Below, one piece after another: positions 53,069-61,925 of a stretch of 64,000 nt of DNA. Location: NCBI RefSeq assembly GCF_000498395.2, contig NZ_CP010979.1, positions 2,790,001 through 2,854,000 of the forward strand, read 5' to 3'. Origin of the DNA: Pseudomonas putida S13.1.2 (GTDB lineage Bacteria; Pseudomonadota; Gammaproteobacteria; Pseudomonadales; Pseudomonadaceae). Position 1 is the first letter of the stretch, and every line of letters starts with the position of its first letter. The position numbers were made by a program, and so were the translations under genes. The notes beneath the pieces are model-generated. The model did no database searches, had not been told where the DNA came from, and worked only from the letters and a program-made list of their open reading frames with translations.

Positions 53069-53086
53069 CCTGAAGTTCACACATCG

Positions 53087-53195
53087 CCTGTGCCGGCCCT
53101 TTCGTGGCTAAAGCCGCTCCCACAGGTACTGCATGAACCTGAATCCTGCGCGATACCTGTGGGAGCGGGTTCACCCGCGAAGAGGCCGGCACAGG
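53087..53195. repeat. REP pair, TGTGGGAGCGGGTTCACCCGCG class
   Basis: CCTGTGCCGGCCCTTTCGTG at the left arm and CGAAGAGGCCGGCACAGG at the right arm pair around GCCGCTCCCACAGG / CCTGTGGGAGCGGG. It ends 6 bases before the stop of the convergent binding-protein gene at 53201. Confidence 0.85.
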
Positions 53196-53200
53196 TCTCC

Positions 53201-54163
53201 TCAGTCAGCAGCTTGCGGCTCGAACACAGTCACCGCACGCGCATCCACCGGTTTGGGCAGCAGGCCTTCGCGGTAGAAGGCATCGGCAATACGCTGTTGC
53301 TCACCCAGGTTGCCCAGTTGCACCGGCTGCACGTCGTAGCTGCGTCGGCCATTGGCCTGCTGCACCGTGGCGCTGTCCAGGTTACCCCACAGCGGCCCCA
53401 GCACCCGAGCAGCCGCGGCGGGGTTGGCCTTGGTCCAGGCACCGATCTCGCGCAGGGCCTGGTACACCTGCTGCAGCACTTGCGGGTGCGCCTTGGCGTA
53501 ATCGCTACCGGCCAGGTAGTAACGCTGGTAGCTCGCCAACCCGCTGCCATCGGCCAGGATGCGCGCATTTTGCTGGCGCTGGGCGCTGGCCACGTAGGGG
53601 TCCCAGGTGACCCAGGCATCGACCTTGCCGTTCTCGAACGCCGCCCGGCCGTCGGCAGGAATGAGGTACGCCGGGGTAATGTCCTTGAAGCTCAGCCCGG
53701 CCTTGGCCAGCGCCTGGATCAACAGGTAATGGCTGCCCGCCGCCTTGGTCACCGCTACCCGCTTGCCCTTGAGGTCGGCCAGGTTCTTGAGCGGCGAGCC
53801 TGCTGGCACCAGGATGGCCTGGGCCGAGGGTGATGGCGCCTCACGAGCAAAATAGGTGAGCTTGGCGCCAGCTGCCTGGGTGAACACCGGTACGGTGTCG
53901 GCCACATCCGCTGACAGGTCGACATTGCCCAGGTTAAGCGCCTCCAGCAGCGGCAGGCCGCTGGGGAACTCGTGCCAGCTGACGCGGATGCCTTCGGCCT
54001 GCAGGCGCTGCTCCAGCGTGCCACGGGCCTTGAGCAAGGTCAGCAGGGTGGAGGATTTCTGATAACCGATGCGCAGGGTCTGTTCGGCGCTGGCAAGCGA
54101 CGGCAGCAGGCCACCGAGCAGCAGGCCCAGGGCCAGATGACGCAGGCGTTTGCGGTGCAGCAT
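53201..54163 (-). CDS. ABC-type aliphatic sulfonate-like substrate-binding protein 1
   Basis: This is a 320-aa periplasmic binding protein of the SsuA/taurine-nitrate group. Signal peptide about 1-26 (LASA). Family text: LRIGYQKSSTLLTLLKARGTLE, FPSGLPLLEALNLGNVDLS, GKRVAVTKAAGSHYLL, and VDAWVTWDPYVASAQ. GGAG 7 bases upstream fixes the ATG at 54161-54163. It follows the second binding-protein gene after 14 bases on the same strand; no permease or ATPase gene is adjacent. Confidence 0.92.
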   Translation of the reverse strand: MLHRKRLRHLALGLLLGGLLPSLASAEQTLRIGYQKSSTLLTLLKARGTLEQRLQAEGIRVSWHEFPSGLPLLEALNLGNVDLSADVADTVPVFTQAAGAKLTYFAREAPSPSAQAILVPAGSPLKNLADLKGKRVAVTKAAGSHYLLIQALAKAGLSFKDITPAYLIPADGRAAFENGKVDAWVTWDPYVASAQRQQNARILADGSGLASYQRYYLAGSDYAKAHPQVLQQVYQALREIGAWTKANPAAAARVLGPLWGNLDSATVQQANGRRSYDVQPVQLGNLGEQQRIADAFYREGLLPKPVDARAVTVFEPQAAD

Positions 54164-54177
54164 GGGGTGTCTCCAGG

Positions 54178-55140
54178 TCAATGTTGGGCCAGTGAGTCAG
54201 TGGCGGGCACGGTAAAGCCCGTGGCGAAGGTCGGGGCAACGTCCAGGCGTTGGCTCATCAGGCCGTGGGCGTGGTAGAAGTCGGCGGTTTCCTGCTGTTC
54301 GCCGATGGTCTTCGCGTCGATGGCCTGCCAACGCAACTGGCGACGCTCGAACTGCAGGCGGGCAGCGTCCTGCGGGAAGCCGATGATCGCAGCCAGGGTT
54401 TGCGAGTAGCTGTCCAGATGCTGATAGGCCCAGACCTGGGCGGCGGCCAGGCGGGCAAGGTAGTCCTGCAATGCGGCCTTGCGAGCCGGATCATCCAACG
54501 CCTGGTCGGTGGCCGCCAGGAAACTGTTGCCACTGGACAACCCCCGACCATTGACCAGCACTTTGCCCTGGCCGCTCAGCTCGGCCAGCGCGGTATAGGG
54601 TTCCCAGGTCGACCAGGCATCCACCGAACCATTGGCCAGTGCGATCTTGGCGTCGACCGGGCCGAGAAAGCGAAATTCCACGTCCTTTTCGCTGAGCCCA
54701 ACCTGGTCCAGCGCCTTCAGCGCCAGGTGATGGCCAATAGAGCCACGGCCAGTGGCGATACGCTTGCCCTTGAGGTCGGCAGCGCTGTGCAGCGCTGCGT
54801 CGGGCCGCACCAGCAGCGCTGTGCCATACGGGTCGGACTTGTCCACCGCAATGGCCTTGACCGGTGCACCAGAGGCCAACACGAAGAGCAATGGCGCATC
54901 ACCGATGATGCCAGCATCGATCGCGCCGGCATTCAGTGCCTCGGCCAAGGGCGCAGCAGCGGGGAATTCGGCCCAGCGGATGTCGTAAGGCAGGTCGCGC
55001 AGGGCATCGGCTGCCTCCAGCTGGGCGCGCATGTTGCCTTTCTGGTCACCGATGCGCAGGGTCAGGCGGTCACTGGCAAATGCCTGGGTGGCCACAAGTG
55101 TGGCAGCGGCGAACAGCAGCAGGCGAGATCGAATGGACAT
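54178..55140 (-). CDS. ABC-type aliphatic sulfonate-like substrate-binding protein 2
   Basis: This is also 320 aa, a SsuA-like binding protein: signal peptide about 1-22 (QAFA), LRIGDQKGNMRAQLEAADALR, FPAAAPLAEALNAGAIDAGI, GKRIATGRGSIGHHLALKAL, and VDAWSTWEPYTALAEL. Start ATG at 55138-55140 (AAGGA upstream). Upstream the DNA is AT-rich (55186-55225), which suits a CysB-type promoter. The two proteins are only moderately similar, so they are old paralogues, possibly with different sulfonate ligands. Confidence 0.92.
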   Translation of the reverse strand: MSIRSRLLLFAAATLVATQAFASDRLTLRIGDQKGNMRAQLEAADALRDLPYDIRWAEFPAAAPLAEALNAGAIDAGIIGDAPLLFVLASGAPVKAIAVDKSDPYGTALLVRPDAALHSAADLKGKRIATGRGSIGHHLALKALDQVGLSEKDVEFRFLGPVDAKIALANGSVDAWSTWEPYTALAELSGQGKVLVNGRGLSSGNSFLAATDQALDDPARKAALQDYLARLAAAQVWAYQHLDSYSQTLAAIIGFPQDAARLQFERRQLRWQAIDAKTIGEQQETADFYHAHGLMSQRLDVAPTFATGFTVPATDSLAQH

Positions 55141-55263
55141 CCGCAGTTCCTTGCAGGTTGGAGGAACTGCGAATGTAGCGGCCCACATCAAATAAATAAA
55201 AGTAATAAAAGATCTAAGCTAATATGCTAAACACATCATCGCTAGCCATTTACTCGTGAAGCA

Positions 55264-58200
55264 TCAGCTCGGGTGCCGAACATATGCCTGACGGGTCAGA
55301 TCAAGGTACAACGCCCGCTCAGCTGCCGAGCGCTCGGCCTGCAACCCCTCGACAGAATCGCGAAACGCCTGGTCCGACAGCTGGTCGCGCAGGTCGAAAA
55401 TAGCCTCAAGCCGCTCATGGAACGGCCCGCTCATGGCCTCGAACCTGTCGGCATGCAGGCGCTGCAGGTATTGCTGCCAGAATTCGCGCTCGGCCATTGA
55501 GCGGCTTAACGCTTCACTGTTTTCGGCAAGCTGGACCTCACGCTTGGCGACGTCCAGGTCATGCAAGCTCACGCCACTGACGTATCCGTAGTTCATTGTC
55601 GAGGGTTGCCCTGGCAAATCGAAGGCATCCGCCAAGCCAACCCGGTAGGCCAGGTGGACTTCTACCTCGTCGACGGGCATGTAGGGGTCGGTTACATGCA
55701 TCTGCTGGATGTGCCGGCTGGCAATACGGTCGACCTGGTCCAGACGAAACAGCTCCCGCCCAAACTGCAACAGCGGCCGCATGGCATAAGGCCCTTCAAG
55801 CCCCACAGTCCGCTGCGCCGCCAGAGTACGCACCTCAAGGGCACTGAGGATCAACAACATCTGGTCGGCACAGCTGCGCGGCCCGGCGGCTTGCTGAAAC
55901 ACCGCTTCGCGTACTTCGCCGTTCAGCTCGCAGGCCTCGATGATGCCCCACACCCGGCGGCTCATTTGCGCAGGCTGCCGCTGAAAATCCCCGGACCTTG
56001 AAAAGTCTGCAAAGAAGCGGAACAAGTCCTGCGCCCCCTCCTGCGCGGCCAGATTGCTCCATTGTGCCAGGCGACGGCCGTGGTCGCTGGGCGCCACACC
56101 GTTAAGGTAGCGCAGGCGCTCGTCCTCAAGCGATTGCTCATGATCACGAACTGGCAACACTGCAGCCGCCTGGTTATCCAGCAGCCCACGCAGCTGCCGG
56201 ATGGCCCGCGGCGACAATGGGTTGCCATGCAGATAGACCCGGCTCGGGTCGCGCCTGATCAATTGCAGCACTGCTTCGGGCAGCTCGCCGATGCTGTTTT
56301 CGCGCAGGTCGATCAATGTCAACGTGGGTGATTCGAGCAGCGCGATGGGCAATTCGCGCAACCCCGTCGTGCGCATGTTCAAGATCCGCAAGCGGTACAG
56401 TGCGCGCACATCCGGGGCCCGCCCCAACAAGTTGCCGTGCAGATCCAGGGACACCAACCGGTGCAGGGCAGCAAAACGCTGGCTGCCGTCGCGGGTCAGG
56501 ACGATGTGGTTTTCGGCAAGGTTCAGTTCCACGAGCTCTACCAGGTGCTCAATACTGGCGGGCATCGCTGTCAGCAAGTTGCCACGCAGGTCCAGGTTGC
56601 GCACGCGGCTGAAGCGCTGCAGGAAACCGGGCTCGATTTCCAACAAGTTCATGTTGCGCAAGGTCAGGCGTGCGACATGGCTGAAATCCACGGCTTCAGG
56701 CAGCCTTGGCAGTGCCCCCACCCGCCAGCCATGGATCAACAGCTGATAGTTGCCCTGGGTATCCCGATGCTGACGCTGCCAAGCGCGGCGAATCACCCGC
56801 GACACCCAGGCGCGACGAACAGTTTGCGCCGGGCCGGCAGACGCTCGCCGCCAGTCCCTCAGCGTGTTGTCCAGAAGGCGCGACTGCTCGTGGAACTGAA
56901 AGTAACGTTGCCAGGGCGTCACCCCCTCATGGCCGGCTGAAGCAATGAAATCCTCCACCTGGGCATCGGTGTAACCGGGAAACAACCGCCTGATCGCCTG
57001 GCGCAATGCCTCGGTGCTGCTTTCTCCACGCCCACTGAGCGGGTAGCCGAGCCGACCATCCCCCAGGCGCACCGGTGGGCGTACCCGGCCGCCCACGGGC
57101 GCCATGCCCAGCAATGTAGCCAACTCCTCGCGCTGTGCGCAGGCCCGCTTTGCCAGCGCCTGTGCGAGCTGCGCGGCTGATTGGCCAACGTCCCCCAGCG
57201 CCTGTCGCTGCGTGTCAGTCAGTTGCCACAGCAGCGCCTGCATCAGGCTGTCGTCCTTGCTCGCGCCGTGCACCGGTTCTCCCGTGCCGTCCAGTGCCTG
57301 ATAACCATGCAGCCCCTTGGCGATTACCTTCACCTCGGTGGCAGACTCAGCGCCCATGCTGGCCAATGGCAATGCGCCGGACCGGGCCTCATGCAACTCT
57401 ATTCGCAGCGTATCTGGCCAGCTCAACCACTGCCCCAACAACCCGAACGCCAGGCGCTCGGTGTCGGCATTGATTGCCTCAGCCTGGCCAAGCCCCGCAC
57501 ACGCACGGTCCAGCCGACTGTCCCTCAGCAACCAGCGGGCGTGCTCGCCCAAGGCCAGCGGTACACGTTGCTGGTCGACCATTTGCTCGACCAGCAGCTC
57601 GTCGGTCTGTTGCACGAGCTGGTCCGCAGCCCGGGCCGTCAGCCCTGGAAAATCACGCTGCAATACCTGCACGGCAGGTGACGCCACTTGCTGTTGTTCG
57701 ATGAAATGCTGTTCAAATGCAGCCCCTTGCAGCCTGGGGAATTTCTCATGCAACTGCCGGCGTTGCAGGGCGTCAAGCAAGCGCGCTGGCACCTCGCCCT
57801 CCTCCAGGTGCAAACCCCGCAGCCGGTCTTCATCGTAGCCCGTGACCAGCAGCACATCGCTGGCCGTCTGGTCATCTACCTCGGCCAAACCACTGCTCAG
57901 GCGCCGGAGTAGCTCGCCTCCCTGCCATGTCTGAGGTGTCTCCAGTTCATGCCGCCAGGCGCCCGCCCCGAGGTGTCGCAGCAGGGGCGCATACGCCCCG
58001 TCACGCTGTGGGTGCTGGATGTGCAGCTCGCCCTCAAAAGGGTCGCCGGCCACACGGTAGGCCGCCTGGTGCGTTCGCAAGCGATACTGATCATCGATGC
58101 GGGCATACTGGCCTGTGGCAGTGTGGTCGTCGCTCAGCGCATAGGCCTCCAACTGCGGGTCGAACAGTTTGTACTGACCTTCTGCAGTTCGCACAGGCGC

Positions 58201-59580
58201 TAGCGCGTCGACGAACGGAGCGCGGCGCAACAGGCGCTCCGACGCCGCCCCCGCCCCGGCAGCCACAGCTGTTTGTGCCACATTCACAGCCACACTGAAG
58301 GCATGTTCCAGCGCGCCTTGCCGGTCACCCAACTGCCAGTCCTGGTAGCCCTCATAGACATCCTCCACCACCTGTAGGGCGGCAATGCCCAGCAGTGGCA
58401 GGCCCAGAGCCGGCAGATAAAAGCTCGCCAGCCCTAACAGGTCGAGACCGGCACTTGCGTAAAAGTGCAGCCGCCGATCACGCTCGGCACTGTCTTGAAC
58501 GGCAGTAGGCACAGCCAACACCCGGGCATCGTCAAACAGGGCGTCGAGCTGGAGCTTGCGCAAGTGCTGAAACACCGGCTCGCGGATTGCCTCGTGGCGC
58601 CCGTCCAGCACCACCGGGGCAAGCGTCCCTCCTTGTGACACGGCACGGTTCAGTGCCGGCGTGTAGCGCTCACGGTCACGCTCGCTGATAAACCGCTGGA
58701 AATACTCACGGTAGCCAGGCAATCGAAACCGCCTGCCCAGGGTCTGAAACAGTGCATCCCAGGACGCATGCCAAGTCATTGCTCCATGCGGGTCGTCAGG
58801 TAACCAGCACAATACGCCCTGCACTCGGCCCTCGTGGAGCAGCTCGAAGGCCACGGCGCCACGTACACGCTTGCCAAACACGCGCAATGCGTTCGGGCGT
58901 GCCGGCGTTGCCGCTGCTTGCTCAATGCTGGCCGCCGCCAGGCATTGCACCCGCGCGGTCTCATCTATTTCACCCTTGAGGGCGGCAATACGCAACGCAG
59001 CCTCAAACGCATGGCGCTGGCCTTGCTCAAGCAGCATCGCCACTCGTTGCCCCGCCTCCCCCGGCGCGGTCAACTGCGCTTTCAGGTAGGCCTGGTACTG
59101 CCCGCCAAGGTCCAGCGTGCGGCAGAGCCCGGCAAAGGCTCTGCCGGTCATGGGCAGAACGTTGCCTTGAGCATCCATCAGCTTCGATTGATCTGACAGG
59201 CCAGGCGGACGGGTTTCGCCATGGCTGAAATTGTGCAGTGCAGCGGCCAGCAAGCTGTGCTGCAGCGTGCGCTCGCGAACACCCGGCGGTGCTTCCGGGC
59301 GGGAGCCGGGATAACGCTCGATGACGTGTATTTTCAGCATGGCCTTGCGCACATCCTGTAAATGCACAAGCCGCTCGGCAAGCGCGCTCTGCAGCAAGGG
59401 TGCAGCAAAGGCATCCAGAGGCACCAAGCCGTCAAACAATGCCTTCACTTGTTGCTGCACAGCCTGTTGCTCGCGCAAACAGTCATGCAGCTCGACCAGG
59501 CGGGTAGCTGAGGCGCTGGCCAGCCATGCGGGCAACTGGCTGGCGATAAAGGTGTCGATGGAACCTGCGGGGGTGGGCAT
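55264..59580 (-). CDS. Giant LRR-NEL protein 3 (putative secreted E3 ubiquitin ligase effector)
   Basis: This 1438-aa protein is the third paralogue and is closer to protein 2 (both share FDARLKG/FDGLVPLDAFAAPLL-like starts and VYEGYQDWQLGDR after the hydrophobic helix). N-terminal markers: WLPDDPHGAMTWH, YFQRFISERDRERY, and hydrophobic helices near 385-410. LRRs (VRNLDLRGNLLTAMPASIEH, LVSLDLHGNLLGRAP, LTLIDLRENSIGELPEAVLQ) precede the NEL-type end with C1237-x-D1239 (RSCADQM) and HLAYRVGLADAFDLPGQP. No signal peptide or secretion partner is adjacent. It is divergent from the phosphatase-autotransporter gene. Confidence 0.88.
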   Translation of the reverse strand: MPTPAGSIDTFIASQLPAWLASASATRLVELHDCLREQQAVQQQVKALFDGLVPLDAFAAPLLQSALAERLVHLQDVRKAMLKIHVIERYPGSRPEAPPGVRERTLQHSLLAAALHNFSHGETRPPGLSDQSKLMDAQGNVLPMTGRAFAGLCRTLDLGGQYQAYLKAQLTAPGEAGQRVAMLLEQGQRHAFEAALRIAALKGEIDETARVQCLAAASIEQAAATPARPNALRVFGKRVRGAVAFELLHEGRVQGVLCWLPDDPHGAMTWHASWDALFQTLGRRFRLPGYREYFQRFISERDRERYTPALNRAVSQGGTLAPVVLDGRHEAIREPVFQHLRKLQLDALFDDARVLAVPTAVQDSAERDRRLHFYASAGLDLLGLASFYLPALGLPLLGIAALQVVEDVYEGYQDWQLGDRQGALEHAFSVAVNVAQTAVAAGAGAASERLLRRAPFVDALAPVRTAEGQYKLFDPQLEAYALSDDHTATGQYARIDDQYRLRTHQAAYRVAGDPFEGELHIQHPQRDGAYAPLLRHLGAGAWRHELETPQTWQGGELLRRLSSGLAEVDDQTASDVLLVTGYDEDRLRGLHLEEGEVPARLLDALQRRQLHEKFPRLQGAAFEQHFIEQQQVASPAVQVLQRDFPGLTARAADQLVQQTDELLVEQMVDQQRVPLALGEHARWLLRDSRLDRACAGLGQAEAINADTERLAFGLLGQWLSWPDTLRIELHEARSGALPLASMGAESATEVKVIAKGLHGYQALDGTGEPVHGASKDDSLMQALLWQLTDTQRQALGDVGQSAAQLAQALAKRACAQREELATLLGMAPVGGRVRPPVRLGDGRLGYPLSGRGESSTEALRQAIRRLFPGYTDAQVEDFIASAGHEGVTPWQRYFQFHEQSRLLDNTLRDWRRASAGPAQTVRRAWVSRVIRRAWQRQHRDTQGNYQLLIHGWRVGALPRLPEAVDFSHVARLTLRNMNLLEIEPGFLQRFSRVRNLDLRGNLLTAMPASIEHLVELVELNLAENHIVLTRDGSQRFAALHRLVSLDLHGNLLGRAPDVRALYRLRILNMRTTGLRELPIALLESPTLTLIDLRENSIGELPEAVLQLIRRDPSRVYLHGNPLSPRAIRQLRGLLDNQAAAVLPVRDHEQSLEDERLRYLNGVAPSDHGRRLAQWSNLAAQEGAQDLFRFFADFSRSGDFQRQPAQMSRRVWGIIEACELNGEVREAVFQQAAGPRSCADQMLLILSALEVRTLAAQRTVGLEGPYAMRPLLQFGRELFRLDQVDRIASRHIQQMHVTDPYMPVDEVEVHLAYRVGLADAFDLPGQPSTMNYGYVSGVSLHDLDVAKREVQLAENSEALSRSMAEREFWQQYLQRLHADRFEAMSGPFHERLEAIFDLRDQLSDQAFRDSVEGLQAERSAAERALYLDLTRQAYVRHPS

Positions 59581-59824
59581 CCTGGGCCTCTCCTTTCGGG
59601 AAAGGCACCATCACAACCCATGGTGCAACCCCAGGGCGGTAGTTATGTCTGCCTGGCAAAGGCAGCGCTCCCGCTGTCACAGGTACTAACGGCGCCGGGC
59701 AGACAAAACGCGCACGAGAAAGACAGATCGCGCACCCTTTCACCCGCTCCCGCAACTTGTAACATTCAGTTTCATCTTGACCTTGGACAGTAGGCAGCCC
59801 AACCCACTGCCCGAGGCCTGATCC

Positions 59825-61738
59825 GTGCTGCAACGTGTGCTCTGCTCCCTGTCCCTGCTCTCCCTTGCCATTTGTACCGCCCATGCCGCCGAAGCGCTCG
59901 ACACCCCGCGCCTGGCCGGCATGGACAATTTCCGCGACATCGCCGGCACTACCAGTGCCTACACCACCAGCCATGACGGCATAATGCGGGCCGGCGTGTT
60001 CTACCGCGCCAATGCCCTTACCCCGACCGCCGCCGACCTGGCCACCCTCAATGGCCTGGGTATCAGCGATGTGTACGACCTGCGCACCCCAAGCGAAATC
60101 GCCAGCACGCCCGATACGCTGCCGGACGGCGCCAGCTACACCAATATCGACATCATTGGCAGCACCACATCAGGCTCCAACATCACCAACATTTCCTTCA
60201 GCAGCGCAGAACAGGCGCGGGCGATGATGCAGGAAACCAACCGCGCCTTCGTCAATGACGCCGGCATGCGTGGCCAGTTTGCCGTGCTGTTCAACGAACT
60301 GGCCGCTGCCGATGGCGCCGCGCTGTTCCATTGCACTGCGGGCAAGGACCGCACCGGCTGGACGGCAGCGGTGCTGCTGAGCATCGCCGGGGTGGACGAG
60401 GCCACCCTCATGAGCAACTACCTGGCCACCAACGACTACACCGCCGCCCGTGTGGCTGCCACGCTGGCGGCAATGCCGACGAGCATGGCCGAAGTCTATG
60501 CGCCGTTACTGGGGGTCGAAGCCAGCTACCTGCAGGCTGGCCTCGATGAAATCAGCGCCGACTACGGCAACATGGACAACTACCTCAAGCAGGGCCTGGG
60601 CCTGAGCCAGGAAACGATCTACGTGTTGCGCGGCAAGATGGTGCGCTATGGCTCCCTGCCCGGCGAGGCTGGCCTGATGGGCAACGCTGCCGCAGGCGCG
60701 CAACTGTTGCGCGAGCTGCAGGACACTTCGCTGTCGGGCAGCTACAGCGCCTACAACTACTACCTGCAATCGGCTATCGATGCCGGCACCTTGGGCGGCG
60801 TGACCTCGACCGTTGGCGGCCAGGTGCACGCGGATGCCGCCAGCTACCTGCTGCGCCAGGGCGCCATGGTCGAGCGTGCGGCTTCGCCCTTTGCCGACGC
60901 CAGCAACCTCAAGGTCGGCCAGGCGCGCCTTTGGAGCACGGCGCTGGCCGGCTACCTGGGCACTGACAGCTCAGCCCATGCGGCCAGCAGCAACGCGCAT
61001 AGCCAGGGGGTTATGGTGGGCGTGACCCAGCGCTTTTCCGGGCAGCTCAGCGGCCATGCCGGTTTTGGCTACAGCCGCGGCAATGTGGGCGGTGCCGGTG
61101 GCGAGGCCGACACCGACCTGACCTTCCTGAGCCTGGGCGCACGGGTTGCCCCCGGAGGCCTGGAGCAGGGGCTGTTCTTTGACGCCGACATCAATGCCGG
61201 CTGGCTAGACTACGCCAGCAAGCGCGAACTGGGTGGTGGCCTGGGCACGGTCAAGGGTGACAGCCACGGCACCTTGGCGGGCGCCAGCCTGGCGTTGGGT
61301 TATCGCTTGCCCACCCATGGCGTGGTGCTGGAACCGAGCCTTGGCGTGCGTGTCAGCCACGTCGACCTGAACGGCTTCACCGAGAAAGGCAGCGAACTGG
61401 CCCTGCAAGTGGACGACCTCAAAGCAACCCGCCGCAGTGCAGTGGCCAACCTCAAGGCGTCGTTCGCGCCAATTCCAGCAGGCAGCTGGCAGGTGGTGCC
61501 AGGGGTGGAAGTGGGTTACGAGCATGCCTTGGGTGATCAGCAGGTGGACAGCCAGGGGCATCTGCTGGGGCTGGATGTCGAGCAACGTGCGGCATTCGAC
61601 AACCGCGATCAGTTCACTGGCGGGGTGAGCCTGATGGCCAACCTGGGTGCATTGAGTGTCGGCGGCGAAGTGGCGGCGATGGGCGGTGGTGACAGCCACG
61701 GGGTGAGTGGCAGCCTCAAGGCCAGCTACGCGTTCTGA
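59825..61738 (+). CDS. Tyrosine-phosphatase-like protein fused to an autotransporter beta-barrel
   Basis: This is a 637-aa fusion. Signal peptide about 1-22. Residues about 25-275 form a Y_phosphatase3 (PtpB-like) domain: NFRDIAGT near 35, YDLRTPSE at 84-91, and the P-loop HCTAGKDRTGW at 169-179 with nucleophile C170 and R176. After a linker the last about 270 residues form an autotransporter beta-barrel that ends in F (KASYAF). The phosphatase would be shown on the cell surface or in the periplasm; similar phosphatases act on phosphotyrosine or phosphoinositides. GTG start with GAGG 8 bases upstream. A REP pair follows. The fusion is complete, with no frameshift. Confidence 0.88.
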   Translation: MLQRVLCSLSLLSLAICTAHAAEALDTPRLAGMDNFRDIAGTTSAYTTSHDGIMRAGVFYRANALTPTAADLATLNGLGISDVYDLRTPSEIASTPDTLPDGASYTNIDIIGSTTSGSNITNISFSSAEQARAMMQETNRAFVNDAGMRGQFAVLFNELAAADGAALFHCTAGKDRTGWTAAVLLSIAGVDEATLMSNYLATNDYTAARVAATLAAMPTSMAEVYAPLLGVEASYLQAGLDEISADYGNMDNYLKQGLGLSQETIYVLRGKMVRYGSLPGEAGLMGNAAAGAQLLRELQDTSLSGSYSAYNYYLQSAIDAGTLGGVTSTVGGQVHADAASYLLRQGAMVERAASPFADASNLKVGQARLWSTALAGYLGTDSSAHAASSNAHSQGVMVGVTQRFSGQLSGHAGFGYSRGNVGGAGGEADTDLTFLSLGARVAPGGLEQGLFFDADINAGWLDYASKRELGGGLGTVKGDSHGTLAGASLALGYRLPTHGVVLEPSLGVRVSHVDLNGFTEKGSELALQVDDLKATRRSAVANLKASFAPIPAGSWQVVPGVEVGYEHALGDQQVDSQGHLLGLDVEQRAAFDNRDQFTGGVSLMANLGALSVGGEVAAMGGGDSHGVSGSLKASYAF

Positions 61739-61751
61739 TCCTGAAACCGCT

Positions 61752-61917
61752 GGCACCGGCTGCGCCGGTGTTCGCGGGTGAACCCGCTCCCACAAGGACG
61801 GCGCGGGCCTTGCAGACCGTGATCAAGCCTGCCCCCACAGGCACTCCAGCATTTTTGAAGGCTGCAGTGAACCTTGTGGGAGCGGGTTCACCCGCGAACA
61901 CCGGCAAAGCCGGTGCC
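61752..61917. repeat. REP pair, TGTGGGAGCGGGTTCACCCGCG class, 46-bp arms
   Basis: GGCACCGGCTGCGCCGGTGT and the next 26 bases (to 61797) pair with 61872-61917. It carries a nested GCACCGGC/GCCGGTGC hairpin at each end. It separates the phosphatase-autotransporter gene from the convergent AraC gene. Confidence 0.88.
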
Positions 61918-61925
61918 CGGCAGCG

